The notes: a model not told the origin generated them from the letters alone. A DNA stretch of 64,000 bases from Actinacidiphila sp965342175 (GCF_965342175.1 NZ_CBDRBL010000008.1:62001-126000); one strand, 5' to 3'. Positions 8,352 through 17,698 are shown, counted from the stretch's first letter. Translations and numbers: made by a program.

Positions 8352-8357
8352 GGTGCC

Positions 8358-8825
8358 GTGGACAACAGGGATGTCATCGGATCGTGGATCGAGGGCCCGA
8401 AGGCCGCCGCGGAGCGGATGGGCGTCGACTTCGGCTACCGCGGGAAGCGCCTCGGACTGCCGGAGCACGGCCCCGGTTCGATCGCCCCGGTCGGGCGGCG
8501 CGTCGGCGCCCTCTTCATCGACTGGGGCCTGTGCGCGCTGATCGCATACGGGCTGATCGCGCACCGTGACGCCGCCGCGGCCAACCCGTGGACCACGGTG
8601 GTCTTCGGCGTCATGAGCGTGCTGCTGCTGGGCACCGTCGGCACCACCCCCGGCAAGCGCCTGCTGGGGCTGCGGGTGGTGCGGCAGGACGGCGGGCGGC
8701 TCGGCCTCGGCGCGGCGGTGCTGCGGACGCTGCTGCTCCTGCTGGTCGTCCCCGCGGTGGTCTGGGACCGCGACACCCGCGGCATGCACGACCGGGCCGT
8801 GAAGGCGGTCCAGGTCCGGATGTGA
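8358..8825 (+). CDS. RDD family integral membrane protein
   Basis: A 155-residue protein with the RDD layout: a cytosolic N-terminal part of about 45 residues, then VGRRVGALFIDWGL with the Arg and Asp that name the family, then further membrane helices and the TTPGKRLLGLRVV loop typical of the family. The C-terminal DRDTRGMHDRAVKAVQV is also standard. Function of RDD proteins is largely unknown; some have been linked to ion exchange. GTG 8358 is the start and the gene looks leaderless. In Streptomyces it is conserved next to glnA, but no functional link is established. Confidence 0.85.
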   Translation: MDNRDVIGSWIEGPKAAAERMGVDFGYRGKRLGLPEHGPGSIAPVGRRVGALFIDWGLCALIAYGLIAHRDAAAANPWTTVVFGVMSVLLLGTVGTTPGKRLLGLRVVRQDGGRLGLGAAVLRTLLLLLVVPAVVWDRDTRGMHDRAVKAVQVRM

Positions 8826-8856
8826 CCGCGCCGCGACGCGTCGCCCAGAAGACGGG

Positions 8857-8889
8857 AGTGCCCCGGACGAGTCGGTCGTCCGGGGCACT
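8857..8889. terminator. Perfect hairpin, bidirectional terminator
   Basis: A 14-bp perfect stem (AGTGCCCCGGACGA at 8857-8870 with its complement at 8876-8889) and a 5-base loop. It lies between the converging RDD and DUF4191 genes and can serve both. Confidence 0.85.
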
Positions 8890-8930
8890 TCGTGTTCCGT
8901 TCGTATGTGATCAGCGACAGCGATCAGCGA

Positions 8931-9611
8931 TCAGCGGCCCTTCGGCATGCGCATGCCCTTGGGGAGCGGGCCCTTCGGCACCGGCATGTTGCTCATCAGG
9001 TCGCCGAGCGCCCGGAGCCGGTCGTTGACCTCGGTGACCTTGGGGCCGGGCAGGACCCGGGGCAGCTTCATCAGTGTGGTGCGGATCTTCTTCAGGGGCA
9101 CTTCGCCCTCGCCGTTGCCCACGATGAAGTCGGTGACCGGGACGTCGACGACGATGCGCGCCATCTTCTTCTTCTCCGAGGCCAGCAGGCCCCTCAAGCG
9201 GTTCGGGTTGCCCTCGCCCACCAGGACGATGCCGGCCTTGCCGACCGCGCGGTGCACGACGTCCTGGCTCCGGGTCATCGCGACCGCCGGGGTCACCGAC
9301 CAGCCGCGGCCGACGTTGTCCAGCACCGCGGCTGCGGCGCCGGGCTGTCCGTCGAGCTGGCCGAACGCGGCCTTCTCGGCACGCCGTCCGAAGACCACCG
9401 CCATCGCCAGCAGGGCCAGCAGAAAGCCCAGGATGCCCGCGTAGATCTCGTGACCGATCAAGAAGCCGATGGCGAGGATGACACCGAAGGTGACGATTCC
9501 CACAGCCGCAAGGACGAGACCGACCTTGGAGTCGACCCGCTTGGTCATCTTGTAGGTCTGGGCGATCTGCTTCAGGCGCCCAGGGTTGCTCTCGGATGTA
9601 TCCCTCGCCAT
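8931..9611 (-). CDS. DUF4191 domain-containing membrane protein
   Basis: A 226-residue protein conserved in actinobacteria beside lipA. A charged N-terminus of about 28 residues is followed by two membrane helices (roughly residues 30-75: GLVLAAVGIVTFGVILAIGF and the AGILGFLLALLAMAVVF helix). A cytosolic domain follows, containing RGWSVTPAVAMTRSQDVVHR. The C-terminus ends in a Pro/Lys/Gly tail (PKGPLPKGMRMPKGR). Function is unknown. Start ATG 9611 (MARDTSES) is supported by a TATCCT -10 box seven bases upstream, which suggests a leaderless mRNA. Confidence 0.85.
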   Translation of the reverse strand: MARDTSESNPGRLKQIAQTYKMTKRVDSKVGLVLAAVGIVTFGVILAIGFLIGHEIYAGILGFLLALLAMAVVFGRRAEKAAFGQLDGQPGAAAAVLDNVGRGWSVTPAVAMTRSQDVVHRAVGKAGIVLVGEGNPNRLRGLLASEKKKMARIVVDVPVTDFIVGNGEGEVPLKKIRTTLMKLPRVLPGPKVTEVNDRLRALGDLMSNMPVPKGPLPKGMRMPKGR

Positions 9612-9735
9612 GCCGCACAGGATACGTGCCCCAGGCTCCCAGGGCCCCACCGGAGGGGGTCCGCTCCGCGCCCGGGGGTGGCGCCGCGGTACTTCGCGGA
9701 CGTCCGGGGCGTCGGGGACGTCCCCGGAAGGCTCT

Positions 9736-9960
9736 CTACAAGACGTCGCCGCGCGGGGTCCTCGAGGCCACCAGGGCGTCCATCACGTGCTGGGCCTCGC
9801 GGCGGTCCTTGGCGCGCTTGCGGTCCTCCAGCACCGCGGACCAGGCGTTGCGGCGGGCCGTCTCCTCGGCGCGGCGGAACAGCAGGTGCTCCACGGCGCG
9901 CAGCGCGCCGGCGGCGGCGCCGGGAAGGGTGCTCTGGCGGTGGAGGTGTGCGGCCTGCAT
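9736..9960 (-). CDS. Small conserved hypothetical protein
   Basis: A 74-residue soluble, basic and Ala/Arg-rich protein (MQAAHLHRQSTLPGAAAG ...). The middle is predicted helix with charged pairs (FRRAEETARRNAWSAVLEDR) and the C-terminus reads VASRTPRGDVL. GAGGGGGA lies about six bases before the ATG at 9960, giving a sound start. An ATG/GTG further upstream would need an odd N-terminus. It is located between DUF4191 and lipA, all on the minus strand. No domain was recognised and no function can be given. Confidence 0.7.
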   Translation of the reverse strand: MQAAHLHRQSTLPGAAAGALRAVEHLLFRRAEETARRNAWSAVLEDRKRAKDRREAQHVMDALVASRTPRGDVL

Positions 9961-10117
9961 GGTGGTGTCCCCCTCAGGACGGCTCAGACGCGGTCGGATG
10001 GTCCGCTTATCCAGAGTCACCACATTGTGTTACCAGCCAGTGACCGGTCGGTCAAACCGTCGTGAAGCCCCGGCGGTGGCTGCGGGCGGTCGCCGGGCGA
10101 GCGCCGCACGTCAGAAA

Positions 10118-10150
10118 CACGTCGAGGGCCTTGAGAAGGCCCCCGACGTG
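10118..10150 (-). terminator. Hairpin terminator downstream of lipA
   Basis: 15-base arms (10118-10132 and 10136-10150) pair with one mismatch around a three-base loop. It lies about 50 bases past the lipA stop. Confidence 0.75.
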
Positions 10151-10197
10151 ACGAACCGCACGTTGCCGGCGGCGAGTTGGAGATCAGCGCAGCGTGA

Positions 10198-11172
10198 TCA
10201 GACCGCCTGCGCGGCGACGATCTCGCCGCGCTCGCCGCGGCGCTCGACGGCCTGCTGGAAGAGCCGGCCGGCCCGGTACGAGGAGCGCACGAGCGGGCCC
10301 GACATGACGCCGGCGAAGCCGATCTCCTCGGCCTCCTCCTTCAGCTCCACGAACTCCTGGGGCTTCACCCAGCGCTCCACCGGGTGGTGCCGCAGGCTCG
10401 GGCGCAGGTACTGGGTGATGGTGATGAGCTCGCAGCCCGCGTCGTGCAGGTCCTGCAGCGCCTGGCTGATCTCCGCGCGCTCCTCGCCCATCCCGAGGAT
10501 GAGGTTGGACTTGGTCACCAGACCCGCCTCGCGCGCCTTGGTGATGACCTCCAGGGAGCGCTCGTAGCGGAAGCCCGGTCGGATCCGCCGGAAGATCCGC
10601 GGCACGGTCTCCACGTTGTGGGCCAGCACCTCGGGACGGGCGCCGAAGACCTCGGCGAGCTGCTCGGGGACCGCGTTGAAGTCGGGGATCAGCAGCTCGA
10701 CCTTGGTGCGGCCGGCGGCCCGGTCGGCGGTCATGGCGTGGATCTGCCGCACGGTCTCGGCGTACAGCCAGGCGCCGCCGTCCTCGAGGTCGTCGCGGGC
10801 GACGCCGGTGATGGTGGCGTAGTTCAGGTCCATGGTGACGACGGACTCGCCCACGCGGCGCGGCTCGTCACGGTCGAGGGCCTGCGGCTTGCCGGTGTCG
10901 ATCTGGCAGAAGTCGCAGCGCCGGGTGCACTGGTCGCCGCCGATGAGGAAGGTGGCCTCTCGGTCCTCCCAGCACTCGAAGATGTTGGGGCAGCCCGCCT
11001 CCTGGCAGACCGTGTGCAGGCCCTCGCGCTTCACCAGGCCGTGCAGCTCGGTGTACTCCGGACCCATCTTGGCCCGGGTCTTGATCCACTCGGGCTTGCG
11101 CTCGATGGGGGTCTGGCTGTTGCGGACCTCCAGACGCAGCATCTTGCGGCCTTCAGGCGCGACAGCGGACAC
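10198..11172 (-). CDS. lipA: Lipoyl synthase (radical SAM)
   Basis: A 324-residue radical-SAM enzyme that inserts two sulfur atoms into octanoyl groups carried by E2 and H proteins, making lipoyl cofactors. The auxiliary-cluster cysteines are in CQEAGCPNIFEC (near residues 56-67). The SAM [4Fe-4S] motif CTRRCDFC lies near residues 82-89, followed by GKPQALD. The C-terminal Ser ligand region GPLVRSSYRAG is present. GTG 11172 is the start, with GAGGGAG about six bases upstream. It follows lipB by 39 bases, so the two form an operon. Its products are needed by the SucB lipoyl domains encoded 9 kb downstream. Confidence 0.98.
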   Translation of the reverse strand: MSAVAPEGRKMLRLEVRNSQTPIERKPEWIKTRAKMGPEYTELHGLVKREGLHTVCQEAGCPNIFECWEDREATFLIGGDQCTRRCDFCQIDTGKPQALDRDEPRRVGESVVTMDLNYATITGVARDDLEDGGAWLYAETVRQIHAMTADRAAGRTKVELLIPDFNAVPEQLAEVFGARPEVLAHNVETVPRIFRRIRPGFRYERSLEVITKAREAGLVTKSNLILGMGEERAEISQALQDLHDAGCELITITQYLRPSLRHHPVERWVKPQEFVELKEEAEEIGFAGVMSGPLVRSSYRAGRLFQQAVERRGERGEIVAAQAV

Positions 11173-11211
11173 GTCCGACTCCCTCTCGAGGCTTCGTTTC
11201 CTTGGTGAACA

Positions 11212-12018
11212 TCAGCGTACGCCTGTGGATTCCTGGACGACCCTCGGGAGCGGCTTGGCCGACTCCAGGACCAGCCGCAGGTGCTTCTCCACCACCGGGA
11301 CCACCTCGGCGACGGAGACCTCGCGGCCGAGCTCGTTGCTGAGCGAGGCCACGCCGGCGTCCCGGATGCCGCACGGCACGATCCGGTCGAACCAGGTGTT
11401 GTCGGGGTTCACGTTCAGCGCGAAGCCGTGCATCGTCACGCCCTTCGCGACGCGGATGCCGATCGCGGCGAGCTTGCGGTCCTCGCGGCGCTGGCCGGCG
11501 TTGGACGGGGCGTACTCGGGGCCCGAGAGGCGGGGGTCGAACTCCGGGTCCTGCAGCCGCGGGTCGAAGTCCAGCGTCAGCCCCGGGATCACCGGCGGCC
11601 GGTCCTCGACCGGGTCGCCCAGCACCCACACGCCGCTGCGGCCCTCCACCCGCGTGGTCTCCAGGCCGAACTCGGCGCACGCGTTGATCAGCGCCTCCTC
11701 CAGCCGGCGCACATGGGCCACCACGTCCACCGGTCGCGGCAGCTTCAGGATCGGGTAGCCGACCAGCTGGCCCGGCCCGTGCCAGGTGATCTTCCCGCCG
11801 CGGTCCACGTCCACCACAGGGGTGCCGTCCAGCGGGCGCTCGCTGTCCTCGGTGCGGCGGCCCGCGGTGTAGACGGGCGGGTGTTCCAGCAGCAGGCACG
11901 TGTCGGGGATCTCGTCGGCGAAGCGCGCGGCGTGCACGCGGCGCTGCTCCTCCCACGCCTCCCGGTACTCCACCGCGTCCTCGCCGAAGCCCAGGTGGAC
12001 GAAGCGCAGGTCACTCAC
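11212..12018 (-). CDS. lipB: Octanoyl-[acyl carrier protein]:protein octanoyltransferase
   Basis: A 268-residue LipB that moves octanoyl from acyl carrier protein to the lipoyl-domain lysine. The substrate-binding GGKITWHGPGQLVGYPI stretch is at about residues 73-90. The catalytic Lys is in RVAKGVTMHGFALN (near 180) and the catalytic Cys in IVPCGIRDAGVASL (near 200). The protein is longer than the E. coli enzyme (213) through an insertion between residues 120 and 165 that holds a Pro/Asp-rich loop, common in actinobacteria. GTG 12018 (VSDLRFVHLG) is the start. It heads the lipB-lipA operon. Confidence 0.96.
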   Translation of the reverse strand: MSDLRFVHLGFGEDAVEYREAWEEQRRVHAARFADEIPDTCLLLEHPPVYTAGRRTEDSERPLDGTPVVDVDRGGKITWHGPGQLVGYPILKLPRPVDVVAHVRRLEEALINACAEFGLETTRVEGRSGVWVLGDPVEDRPPVIPGLTLDFDPRLQDPEFDPRLSGPEYAPSNAGQRREDRKLAAIGIRVAKGVTMHGFALNVNPDNTWFDRIVPCGIRDAGVASLSNELGREVSVAEVVPVVEKHLRLVLESAKPLPRVVQESTGVR

Positions 12019-12359
12019 GGCCGCTCCCTTTGTGGTCCTTTGCGGCGCCCCACCACGCGTCTAGGGCGCCTCAGCAACTGTACGTCGGGCGGGGTGGCGT
12101 CCTGCACGCGGCCGGGTGACCTAGCAGCAGGGCGGAGGAGAGGGGAAGCGTTCCGCCGATATACGGGTGCAGGTTCACCCGATGCGGGGAATGCGGAGCG
12201 CTCGTGCGGGGAGCGAGTCGATACAGAACGTTACATTCACGCCGTTCTGCGGACGGGCCGCGAGCTGCGGGCGGCGCACGCCCGGATGTCCGCGACGCCG
12301 CGCCTGAACGCGACCGCCCGCACACCCGCACGCCCGGAAGGCAGGGGACCGCACCACTG

Positions 12360-13895
12360 ATGTCCGACCGTTCCTCGCAGCGCCCCCCGAACCGCCGACT
12401 TGCCACCCTGATCGCCGAAGCCGGGTTCTCCAACGCCGGGCTCGCCCGCCGGGTGGACCAGCTCGGCGTCGAGCACGGCCTGGACCTGCGGTACGACAAG
12501 ACCTCCGTCACCCGGTGGCTGCGCGGCCAGCAGCCCCGCGGCACGACGCCCGCCCTCATCGCCGAGGTCTTCACCCGGCGGCTCGGCCGGCGGCTGTCCG
12601 CCCACGACCTCGGCCTCGACGCGGTCGCGCCCGTCTACGCGGGTCTGGAGTACGCCTCCACGCCCGAGGAGGCCGTGGAGATCGCCTCCGGGCTGTGGCG
12701 CAAGGACACGGGCAACCAGGCCGACCTGCGCAAGATCGCGTTCACCCCCGCGGGACTGGTCGTGCCCAGCCGCGACTGGCTGATCGGTCGGGCGGACGAC
12801 CGGGTGGGGCGCGGGCCCGAGCCGGGGGCCGTGCCGGCCGGCGGGCCGGGCCCGGGGAACGGATGCGGTCCGGGGGCGGCGCGGCTGCCGGCGCAGCGCG
12901 CGGGCGGCGCCTTACACGGGGCGCCCGCGCAGGCCGCGGCCGCCGCGCCTGTGGCGTCCGCGGGGCCAGGGGGCGGCGGACAGCGGGTGGGCACGGGGGA
13001 CATCGCCGCCCTGCGGACCGTCGGCGAGCTCTTCCGCACCCTGGACAACGCCTATGGCGGCGGCCACGCGAGGCAGGCCCTCGTCCGCTACCTGGAGCAC
13101 GAGGCCGAACCCATGCTGCGCGGCAGCTACGGCGAGACCACCGGCCGCCGCCTCTTCGCAGCGGTCGCCGACCTCACCCGGCTCGCGGGATGGACCTCGT
13201 ACGACATCGGCGCCCACGGGCTCGCCCAGCGCTACTTCGTGCAGGCCCTGAGACTCGCGCAGGCCGCCGGGGACCGGGTCTACGGCGGGTACGTCCTGAT
13301 CACCATGAGCCGCCAGGCGGTCTATCTCGGGCACGGCCGCGAGGCCGTCCAACTGGCCCGGGTCGCCCAGCAGGGCGTCGGAAGCGGTGCCTCGCCGGCC
13401 GTACAGGCGCTCTTCCACGCGGCGGAGGCGCGCGGGCACGGACTGCTCGGCGACGTCCGGGCCTGCACGGCGGCACTGGTGCGGGCCGAACGCGCCCTGG
13501 AGGCGGCCAGGAGCGGCGACGACGTCCCGTCCTGGGCGCGCTTCTTCGACGAGGCCCAACTGGCGGACGAGTTCGGCCACTGCCATCGCGATCTCGGTCA
13601 GTACCGCGCGGCCTCCCAGCACGCCGAGCGCTCGCTGCACCTGCGCGGCCACGCGTACGCCCGCAGCCGCGTCTTCTGCCGCACGGTGCTGGCCACCGCG
13701 CGGCTCGGCCTCGGCGAGGTCGACGCCGCCTGCGCCCTCGGCGCGGAGGCCATGCAGGCCGCCGTCGAGATGCGCTCGCTCCGCGCCGTCGAGTACGTCC
13801 GCGACTTCAGCCGCCGTCTCGACCACCACCGCGACGCCGTCCCGGTCCGCGCCTTCCATGAGCGCGCGGCGGCCCTGGGCGTCCCCGTGGGGTGA
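12360..13895 (+). CDS. NsdA-like transcriptional regulator with TPR-type repeats
   Basis: A 511-residue protein of the Streptomyces family that includes NsdA, a negative regulator of sporulation and antibiotic production. The conserved N-terminal block (about residues 10-130) contains AEAGFSNAGLARRVDQLG and TSVTRWLRGQQPRGT, which resembles an XRE-type HTH (LARRV ... TSVTRWL). Residues 150-215 form a Gly/Pro/Ala-rich linker of low complexity. The C-terminal 290 residues are helical repeats of the TPR kind (ALVRYLEHEAEPML, ADLTRLAGWTSYDIG, AQRYFVQALRLAQAAGD). ATG 12360 is the start. It probably acts as a cytosolic DNA-binding or partner-binding regulator. It is a paralogue of NsdA, so a role in development is inference. 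Confidence 0.82.
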   Translation: MSDRSSQRPPNRRLATLIAEAGFSNAGLARRVDQLGVEHGLDLRYDKTSVTRWLRGQQPRGTTPALIAEVFTRRLGRRLSAHDLGLDAVAPVYAGLEYASTPEEAVEIASGLWRKDTGNQADLRKIAFTPAGLVVPSRDWLIGRADDRVGRGPEPGAVPAGGPGPGNGCGPGAARLPAQRAGGALHGAPAQAAAAAPVASAGPGGGGQRVGTGDIAALRTVGELFRTLDNAYGGGHARQALVRYLEHEAEPMLRGSYGETTGRRLFAAVADLTRLAGWTSYDIGAHGLAQRYFVQALRLAQAAGDRVYGGYVLITMSRQAVYLGHGREAVQLARVAQQGVGSGASPAVQALFHAAEARGHGLLGDVRACTAALVRAERALEAARSGDDVPSWARFFDEAQLADEFGHCHRDLGQYRAASQHAERSLHLRGHAYARSRVFCRTVLATARLGLGEVDAACALGAEAMQAAVEMRSLRAVEYVRDFSRRLDHHRDAVPVRAFHERAAALGVPVG

Positions 13896-14275
13896 CGTCC
13901 CGGGAGTCGCAGGCGATCAGGTGGTCGCGCTCGTGGGTGGGTGCGGATCCGTCTCGCGTCCTTCAGGGCGCGAAGACGCGGGTTGTGGACGGGGCGGTTG
14001 GGACAGCTCTCCCCCGGTGTGTGCGGACGGGTGCGTGGCGGGGGTTCAGGCTCCGGAGCGGGTGCCTTCCGGTGCCGGAACCCTTGCCGCCCACCAACCC
14101 GCGTGTCGGAGCCGACCCCCAGCAGGCACCCTCCCCGTCCGCTGCCCGCCGCTCTGCGCCCGTAGGGCGCGAGACGCAGGGAGAGCCGAAGCGCCCGGGA
14201 GGGTCGAAGCACCCAGCAGATCCGACACCACTGAGACCGGCGGAGGCCCTGCGTCCCCTACGCCCCCTGCGTCCT
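13896..14275. other. Gene-free stretch between converging genes
   Basis: About 380 bases with no credible reading frame and no strong hairpin. The composition is ordinary high GC. Confidence 0.5.
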
Positions 14276-15562
14276 CTACGCCGCCAGCGGCTGCGCGCCG
14301 GGGCTCTGGCGCAGCCCCGCGTCGCGCAGGAGGCGCCGGGCGGCGCGGCGGCCGGAGAGGAGGGCGCCCTGGACGGTGCTGGTGTCGCGGTGGTCGCCGC
14401 AGACGTAGAGGCCCTGCATGATCCGCACCGGCCGGCGCAGGTCGTGCGGTGCGGTCATCGCGGGCAGCGCTTGCGCGTCGTGGTGGACGGCGAGCAGCTC
14501 CCACCCGGCCGTGGACGTGCCGTACAGCTCCGCGAGGTGGGCTCGGACGGCGATGTCGTCCGGCGCGGGGGTGGCGGCACGGCCCAGCAGCACCGACGTG
14601 ACCAGGGCGCGGCCCACGGGAGCGCGGGTCGGGTCGACCAGGCTGGCCGGGAACGTGTGCGAGACGGGGCCGCGCCGGTCCCCGTCGAGTACGAGCGTGG
14701 GCTGCTTCAGCGGCGCCGACGGCGCGGCGTGGTGCAGGACGGTGACGCCGTGGAAGGCGGGCAGGCGCAGCCCGGGCAGCAGTCCGGCCGCCGCACCGGC
14801 CCCGGTGGCGACGACCACGGCGCGGCAGGGGATCTCGTCGCCGCCCTCGGTGCGGACGCCGTTCGTGGCCGCGGCGACGGCCCGCACCCCGGTGCGGACC
14901 GTGCCGGCCGGCAGCGCGGCCGCGAGTGCCTGCGGCACCGTCGCCGCGCCGCCGGCCGGCAGGCATGTGCGGCCGAGGGCGAAGCCGCGCAGGACCAGGT
15001 CGGCGACCCGGCTGGACGTCGTGAGGTCGGGGTCGCAGAGCAGTGCGGACAGCAGCGGCCGCAGGTACCCGTCCACCGTGCGGGGTGCGAAGCCGCGCGA
15101 GGCCAGGGCGGCGGCGGCCGTGGACTCCGGGCGCTCCATCAGGCGCTCCGCGGGCGCGTCGGCAAGGCGGTTGAGGGCCGTCCGCAACCGGGCCTTGTCC
15201 AGGGGCGAGCCGATCGGCGCGCGGGCCGCCGCGAGCGCGGCGCGCGGATCGCCGACGCGGTAGCCGCGTCCGGCGGACCGCACCAGGACCCCGGGCGCCA
15301 GCGGCCGCAGCTGCAGCCCCCGTAGTTCCGGGATGCGGCCAAGCTCCGGATAGGAGCTGTTGAGCAGCTGCGGCCCGCGGTCCAGGAGGAAGCCGTCGAC
15401 CTTCTCGGTGGCCATCCGGCCACCGACCCGGTCCTCGGCCTCGAGCACGGTGACGGTGAGTCCCGCATCGCTGAGGTGACGTGCCGCGGAGAGACCGGCG
15501 AGGCCGGCCCCTATCACGCACACGTCCGTTCGTGAACCCGTAGAGCGTGCTGTAGAGAGCAC
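14276..15562 (-). CDS. NAD(P)/FAD-dependent amine-oxidase-like oxidoreductase
   Basis: A 428-residue flavoprotein with the FAD-binding opening TDVCVIGAGLAGLSAARHL (GxGxxG) and the LEAEDRVGGRMAT motif (residues about 43-55) typical of protoporphyrinogen oxidase and phytoene desaturase relatives. The C-terminal flavin-binding end is present as GLYVCGDHRDTSTVQGAL, near residue 395. The substrate is unknown; the nearest recognised groups act on carotenoids, porphyrins or amines. GTG 15562 is chosen because GGGGAGGGG lies five bases upstream; GTG 15586 is also in frame. It may be co-transcribed with the epimerase gene that lies 110 bases upstream. Confidence 0.85.
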   Translation of the reverse strand: MLSTARSTGSRTDVCVIGAGLAGLSAARHLSDAGLTVTVLEAEDRVGGRMATEKVDGFLLDRGPQLLNSSYPELGRIPELRGLQLRPLAPGVLVRSAGRGYRVGDPRAALAAARAPIGSPLDKARLRTALNRLADAPAERLMERPESTAAAALASRGFAPRTVDGYLRPLLSALLCDPDLTTSSRVADLVLRGFALGRTCLPAGGAATVPQALAAALPAGTVRTGVRAVAAATNGVRTEGGDEIPCRAVVVATGAGAAAGLLPGLRLPAFHGVTVLHHAAPSAPLKQPTLVLDGDRRGPVSHTFPASLVDPTRAPVGRALVTSVLLGRAATPAPDDIAVRAHLAELYGTSTAGWELLAVHHDAQALPAMTAPHDLRRPVRIMQGLYVCGDHRDTSTVQGALLSGRRAARRLLRDAGLRQSPGAQPLAA

Positions 15563-15671
15563 GATGCCCCTCCCCGAGGTCGGCACGTTTCCCCGCTCGC
15601 GTCAGCTGGCGCTGGAACCGTCATGCCCACTACCGCGCCAAGTGATGCCGGAAAACGGCGGCGGGTGGCAT

Positions 15672-16574
15672 TCAGTGCCTTTCTTCGGCCAGCGCGGCGC
15701 GGATCGCCTCGTCGATCCCGGGGTGGGCCCAGCGGAACCCGGAGTCCAGCAGCACGCGCGGCACCGCACGGGTGCTGCCGAGGATCTCGGTGGCGAACTC
15801 CCCGACCACCGCCCGCAACACGGGTCCGGGAACCGCGAAGACCGTGGGCCGGCGCAGCACCCGTCCCATCGCGCGGGTCACTTCGGCGTTGGTCAGCGCC
15901 TCGGGCGCGCACATGTTGACCGGCCCGGAGACGGAGTCGGTGTCGACGATGTGCCGCAGCGCCGCGATCTGGTCGTGCAGCGAGATGAAGCTCCAGTACT
16001 GGCGTCCGTCACCGAGCCGGCCGCCCAGACCCGCCTGGAAGAGCGGGAAGAGCCGGCCCCACGCGCCGCCCCTGCCGGAGACGACCAGGCCGGTACGGGC
16101 GAAGGCGGTGCGCACACCGGCGTCACGGGCCGGCTCGGCCGCGGCCTCCCAGTCGCGGCACACGGATGCGAGGAAGCCGGTGCCGAGCGGGGCGCCCTCG
16201 TCGACCCGGCGGTCACCGGTGTCGCCGTACGCGGTGATGCCGGAGCCGCTCACCAGCAACCGCGGCGGGGTGTCCAGGGAGGCGAGGGCCCGCGCGAGGG
16301 TGGCGGTGCCCCGCACGCGGCTGTCACGGATGGTCCGCCTGTACGCGTCCGTCCAGCGGTGGTCGCCGACTCCGGCGCCCGCGAGGTGGACGACGGCCTC
16401 CACGCCCTCGAGCGCCGCGATGTCGACGGTGCCGCCCTGCGGGTCCCAGCGCACCTCGCCCGGCCCCGACGGCTCCCGCCTGACGAGGCGTAGGACCTCG
16501 TGCCGGTCGGAGCGCAGGGAGCGGACCAGGGTGGAGCCGATGAGGCCGGACGAGCCGGTGATGGCGATGCGCAT
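15672..16574 (-). CDS. TIGR01777 family NAD(P)-binding epimerase-like protein
   Basis: A 300-residue short-chain-dehydrogenase-like protein starting MRIAITGSSGLIGSTLVRSL (GxxGxxG). The family has an extra C-terminal DUF1731 domain, seen here as VLRAVVGEFATEILGSTRAV and PGIDEAIRAAL. The block EAVVHLAGAGVGDHRWTDAY, around residues 60-80, is the family hallmark. In bacteria these proteins are linked to cell division (SulA-like YfcH), but the reaction is unknown. The start is unambiguous. The divergent GNAT gene begins 50 bases away. Confidence 0.9.
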   Translation of the reverse strand: MRIAITGSSGLIGSTLVRSLRSDRHEVLRLVRREPSGPGEVRWDPQGGTVDIAALEGVEAVVHLAGAGVGDHRWTDAYRRTIRDSRVRGTATLARALASLDTPPRLLVSGSGITAYGDTGDRRVDEGAPLGTGFLASVCRDWEAAAEPARDAGVRTAFARTGLVVSGRGGAWGRLFPLFQAGLGGRLGDGRQYWSFISLHDQIAALRHIVDTDSVSGPVNMCAPEALTNAEVTRAMGRVLRRPTVFAVPGPVLRAVVGEFATEILGSTRAVPRVLLDSGFRWAHPGIDEAIRAALAEERH

Positions 16575-16624
16575 GGTGCCATCGTCGCGCGGAACGGCCC
16601 TGCAGGTGTGGGAGGGTGATGCTC

Positions 16625-17110
16625 ATGTCCGAGATACGTGTGCGCCCGGCCCTGCTCTCCGACGACCCCGAGCTCGCCCGGCTGGACCGGGTGACCTGGT
16701 CGACCCTGCATGCGGTGCGGCCGCCGCTGGGGGAGAACGAGGACTTCTTCAGCGAGCACTCGGGGCCGGACACTTTCCTGCTGGCGGAGATCGACGGCCG
16801 GCTCGCGGGCTTCATCAAGATGGTGCCGCCCACGCCGCTGGCCTCCAACGCCCATGTGCGCCAGATCCGGGGCCTGGCGGTCGACACCTGGGCGCGGGGC
16901 CGCGGGGTGGGGCTGGAACTCGTCCTGGCCGCCGTGGCGTGGGCCCGTCGGCAGGGCGCGCTGCGCGTCACGCTGCGGGTGCTGGGCCACAACACCCCGG
17001 CCCGGCGGCTGTACGAGGCGGCCGGCTTCACTGTGGAGGGCGTCCTGCCGGGGGAGTTCTTCCTGGACGGTGCCTATGTGGACGACGTGTGCATGGGGCG
17101 CCTCGTCTGA
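16625..17110 (+). CDS. GNAT family N-acetyltransferase
   Basis: A 161-residue acetyltransferase. The acetyl-CoA motif A is at about residues 82-103: IRGLAVDTWARGRGVGLELV, with the R/Q-x-x-G-x-G/A loop as RGRGVG. A C-terminal NTPARRLYEAAGF motif B helix and strand follows. ATG 16625 is preferred because GGGAGG lies nine bases upstream; ATG 16619 is too close to it. Acceptor substrate is unknown. RimI-like or small-molecule acetyltransferase roles are equally possible. Confidence 0.87.
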   Translation: MSEIRVRPALLSDDPELARLDRVTWSTLHAVRPPLGENEDFFSEHSGPDTFLLAEIDGRLAGFIKMVPPTPLASNAHVRQIRGLAVDTWARGRGVGLELVLAAVAWARRQGALRVTLRVLGHNTPARRLYEAAGFTVEGVLPGEFFLDGAYVDDVCMGRLV

Positions 17111-17182
17111 CGGCCACCGGTCCGCATACGCGGCGGCGCGGGGCGCCCGGAGTCCGGCGCCGGGCACGCGTCGCGGGCCGGC

Positions 17183-17698
17183 TCAGCCGAAGCGTTCCCA
17201 GAGCCGGGGGAACCGTTCCGCCACCGCGGCCTGGTTCTCGAAGTCGATGTAATCGCCCTCCGGCTCGGCGGGCTGCGGCGGCAGCTCCAGGTCCGGCATC
17301 CGGACCCCGGTGAGCTGCTCGTACGCCTCGTCCGCCGCGTAGCCGAGGTCCTCGGCGTCGCCGTCGACCTCCGGATCGAAGGAGCCGGCCAGCTCCGCGA
17401 GATGGTCCGGGTCGTGCAGGGCCCCCTCGAAGACGTGCCGGCCCTGGCCGATGAGCCAGCACCGGAAGAAGTCGAACGCGTCGTCGCCGGCGCTCCCCAG
17501 CATCAGGTCGGCGGCGCCCCACACGTCCCAGCGGTAGGCCCGGTTGAAGCGGCTCTCGAAGTGCCGCGCGAAGTCGACGACGGACTCCGGGTCGAGCCGG
17601 GTCAGCCGTTCCACCAGCAGGTCGGCGTGTTCCTCCGGGTCGCCCCCCGCTGCCTGACGCGTGCTGTCCACGATCTCCCAGAACTCCGTCTCGTCCAT
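17183..17698 (-). CDS. DUF4240 domain-containing protein
   Basis: A 171-residue acidic cytosolic protein (MDETEFWEIVDSTRQAAGGD ...). The block EFWEIVD, then DPEEHADLLVERLTRL, then the YRWDVWGAADLMLGSAGDD and FFRCWLIGQGRHVFEGAL stretches, is the DUF4240 pattern. This family is related to WGR/SMI1-type small proteins and is of unknown function. A single minus-strand gene, 61 bases before the stop of the WYL regulator gene in transcription order, so the two may be in one transcript. Confidence 0.85.
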   Translation of the reverse strand: MDETEFWEIVDSTRQAAGGDPEEHADLLVERLTRLDPESVVDFARHFESRFNRAYRWDVWGAADLMLGSAGDDAFDFFRCWLIGQGRHVFEGALHDPDHLAELAGSFDPEVDGDAEDLGYAADEAYEQLTGVRMPDLELPPQPAEPEGDYIDFENQAAVAERFPRLWERFG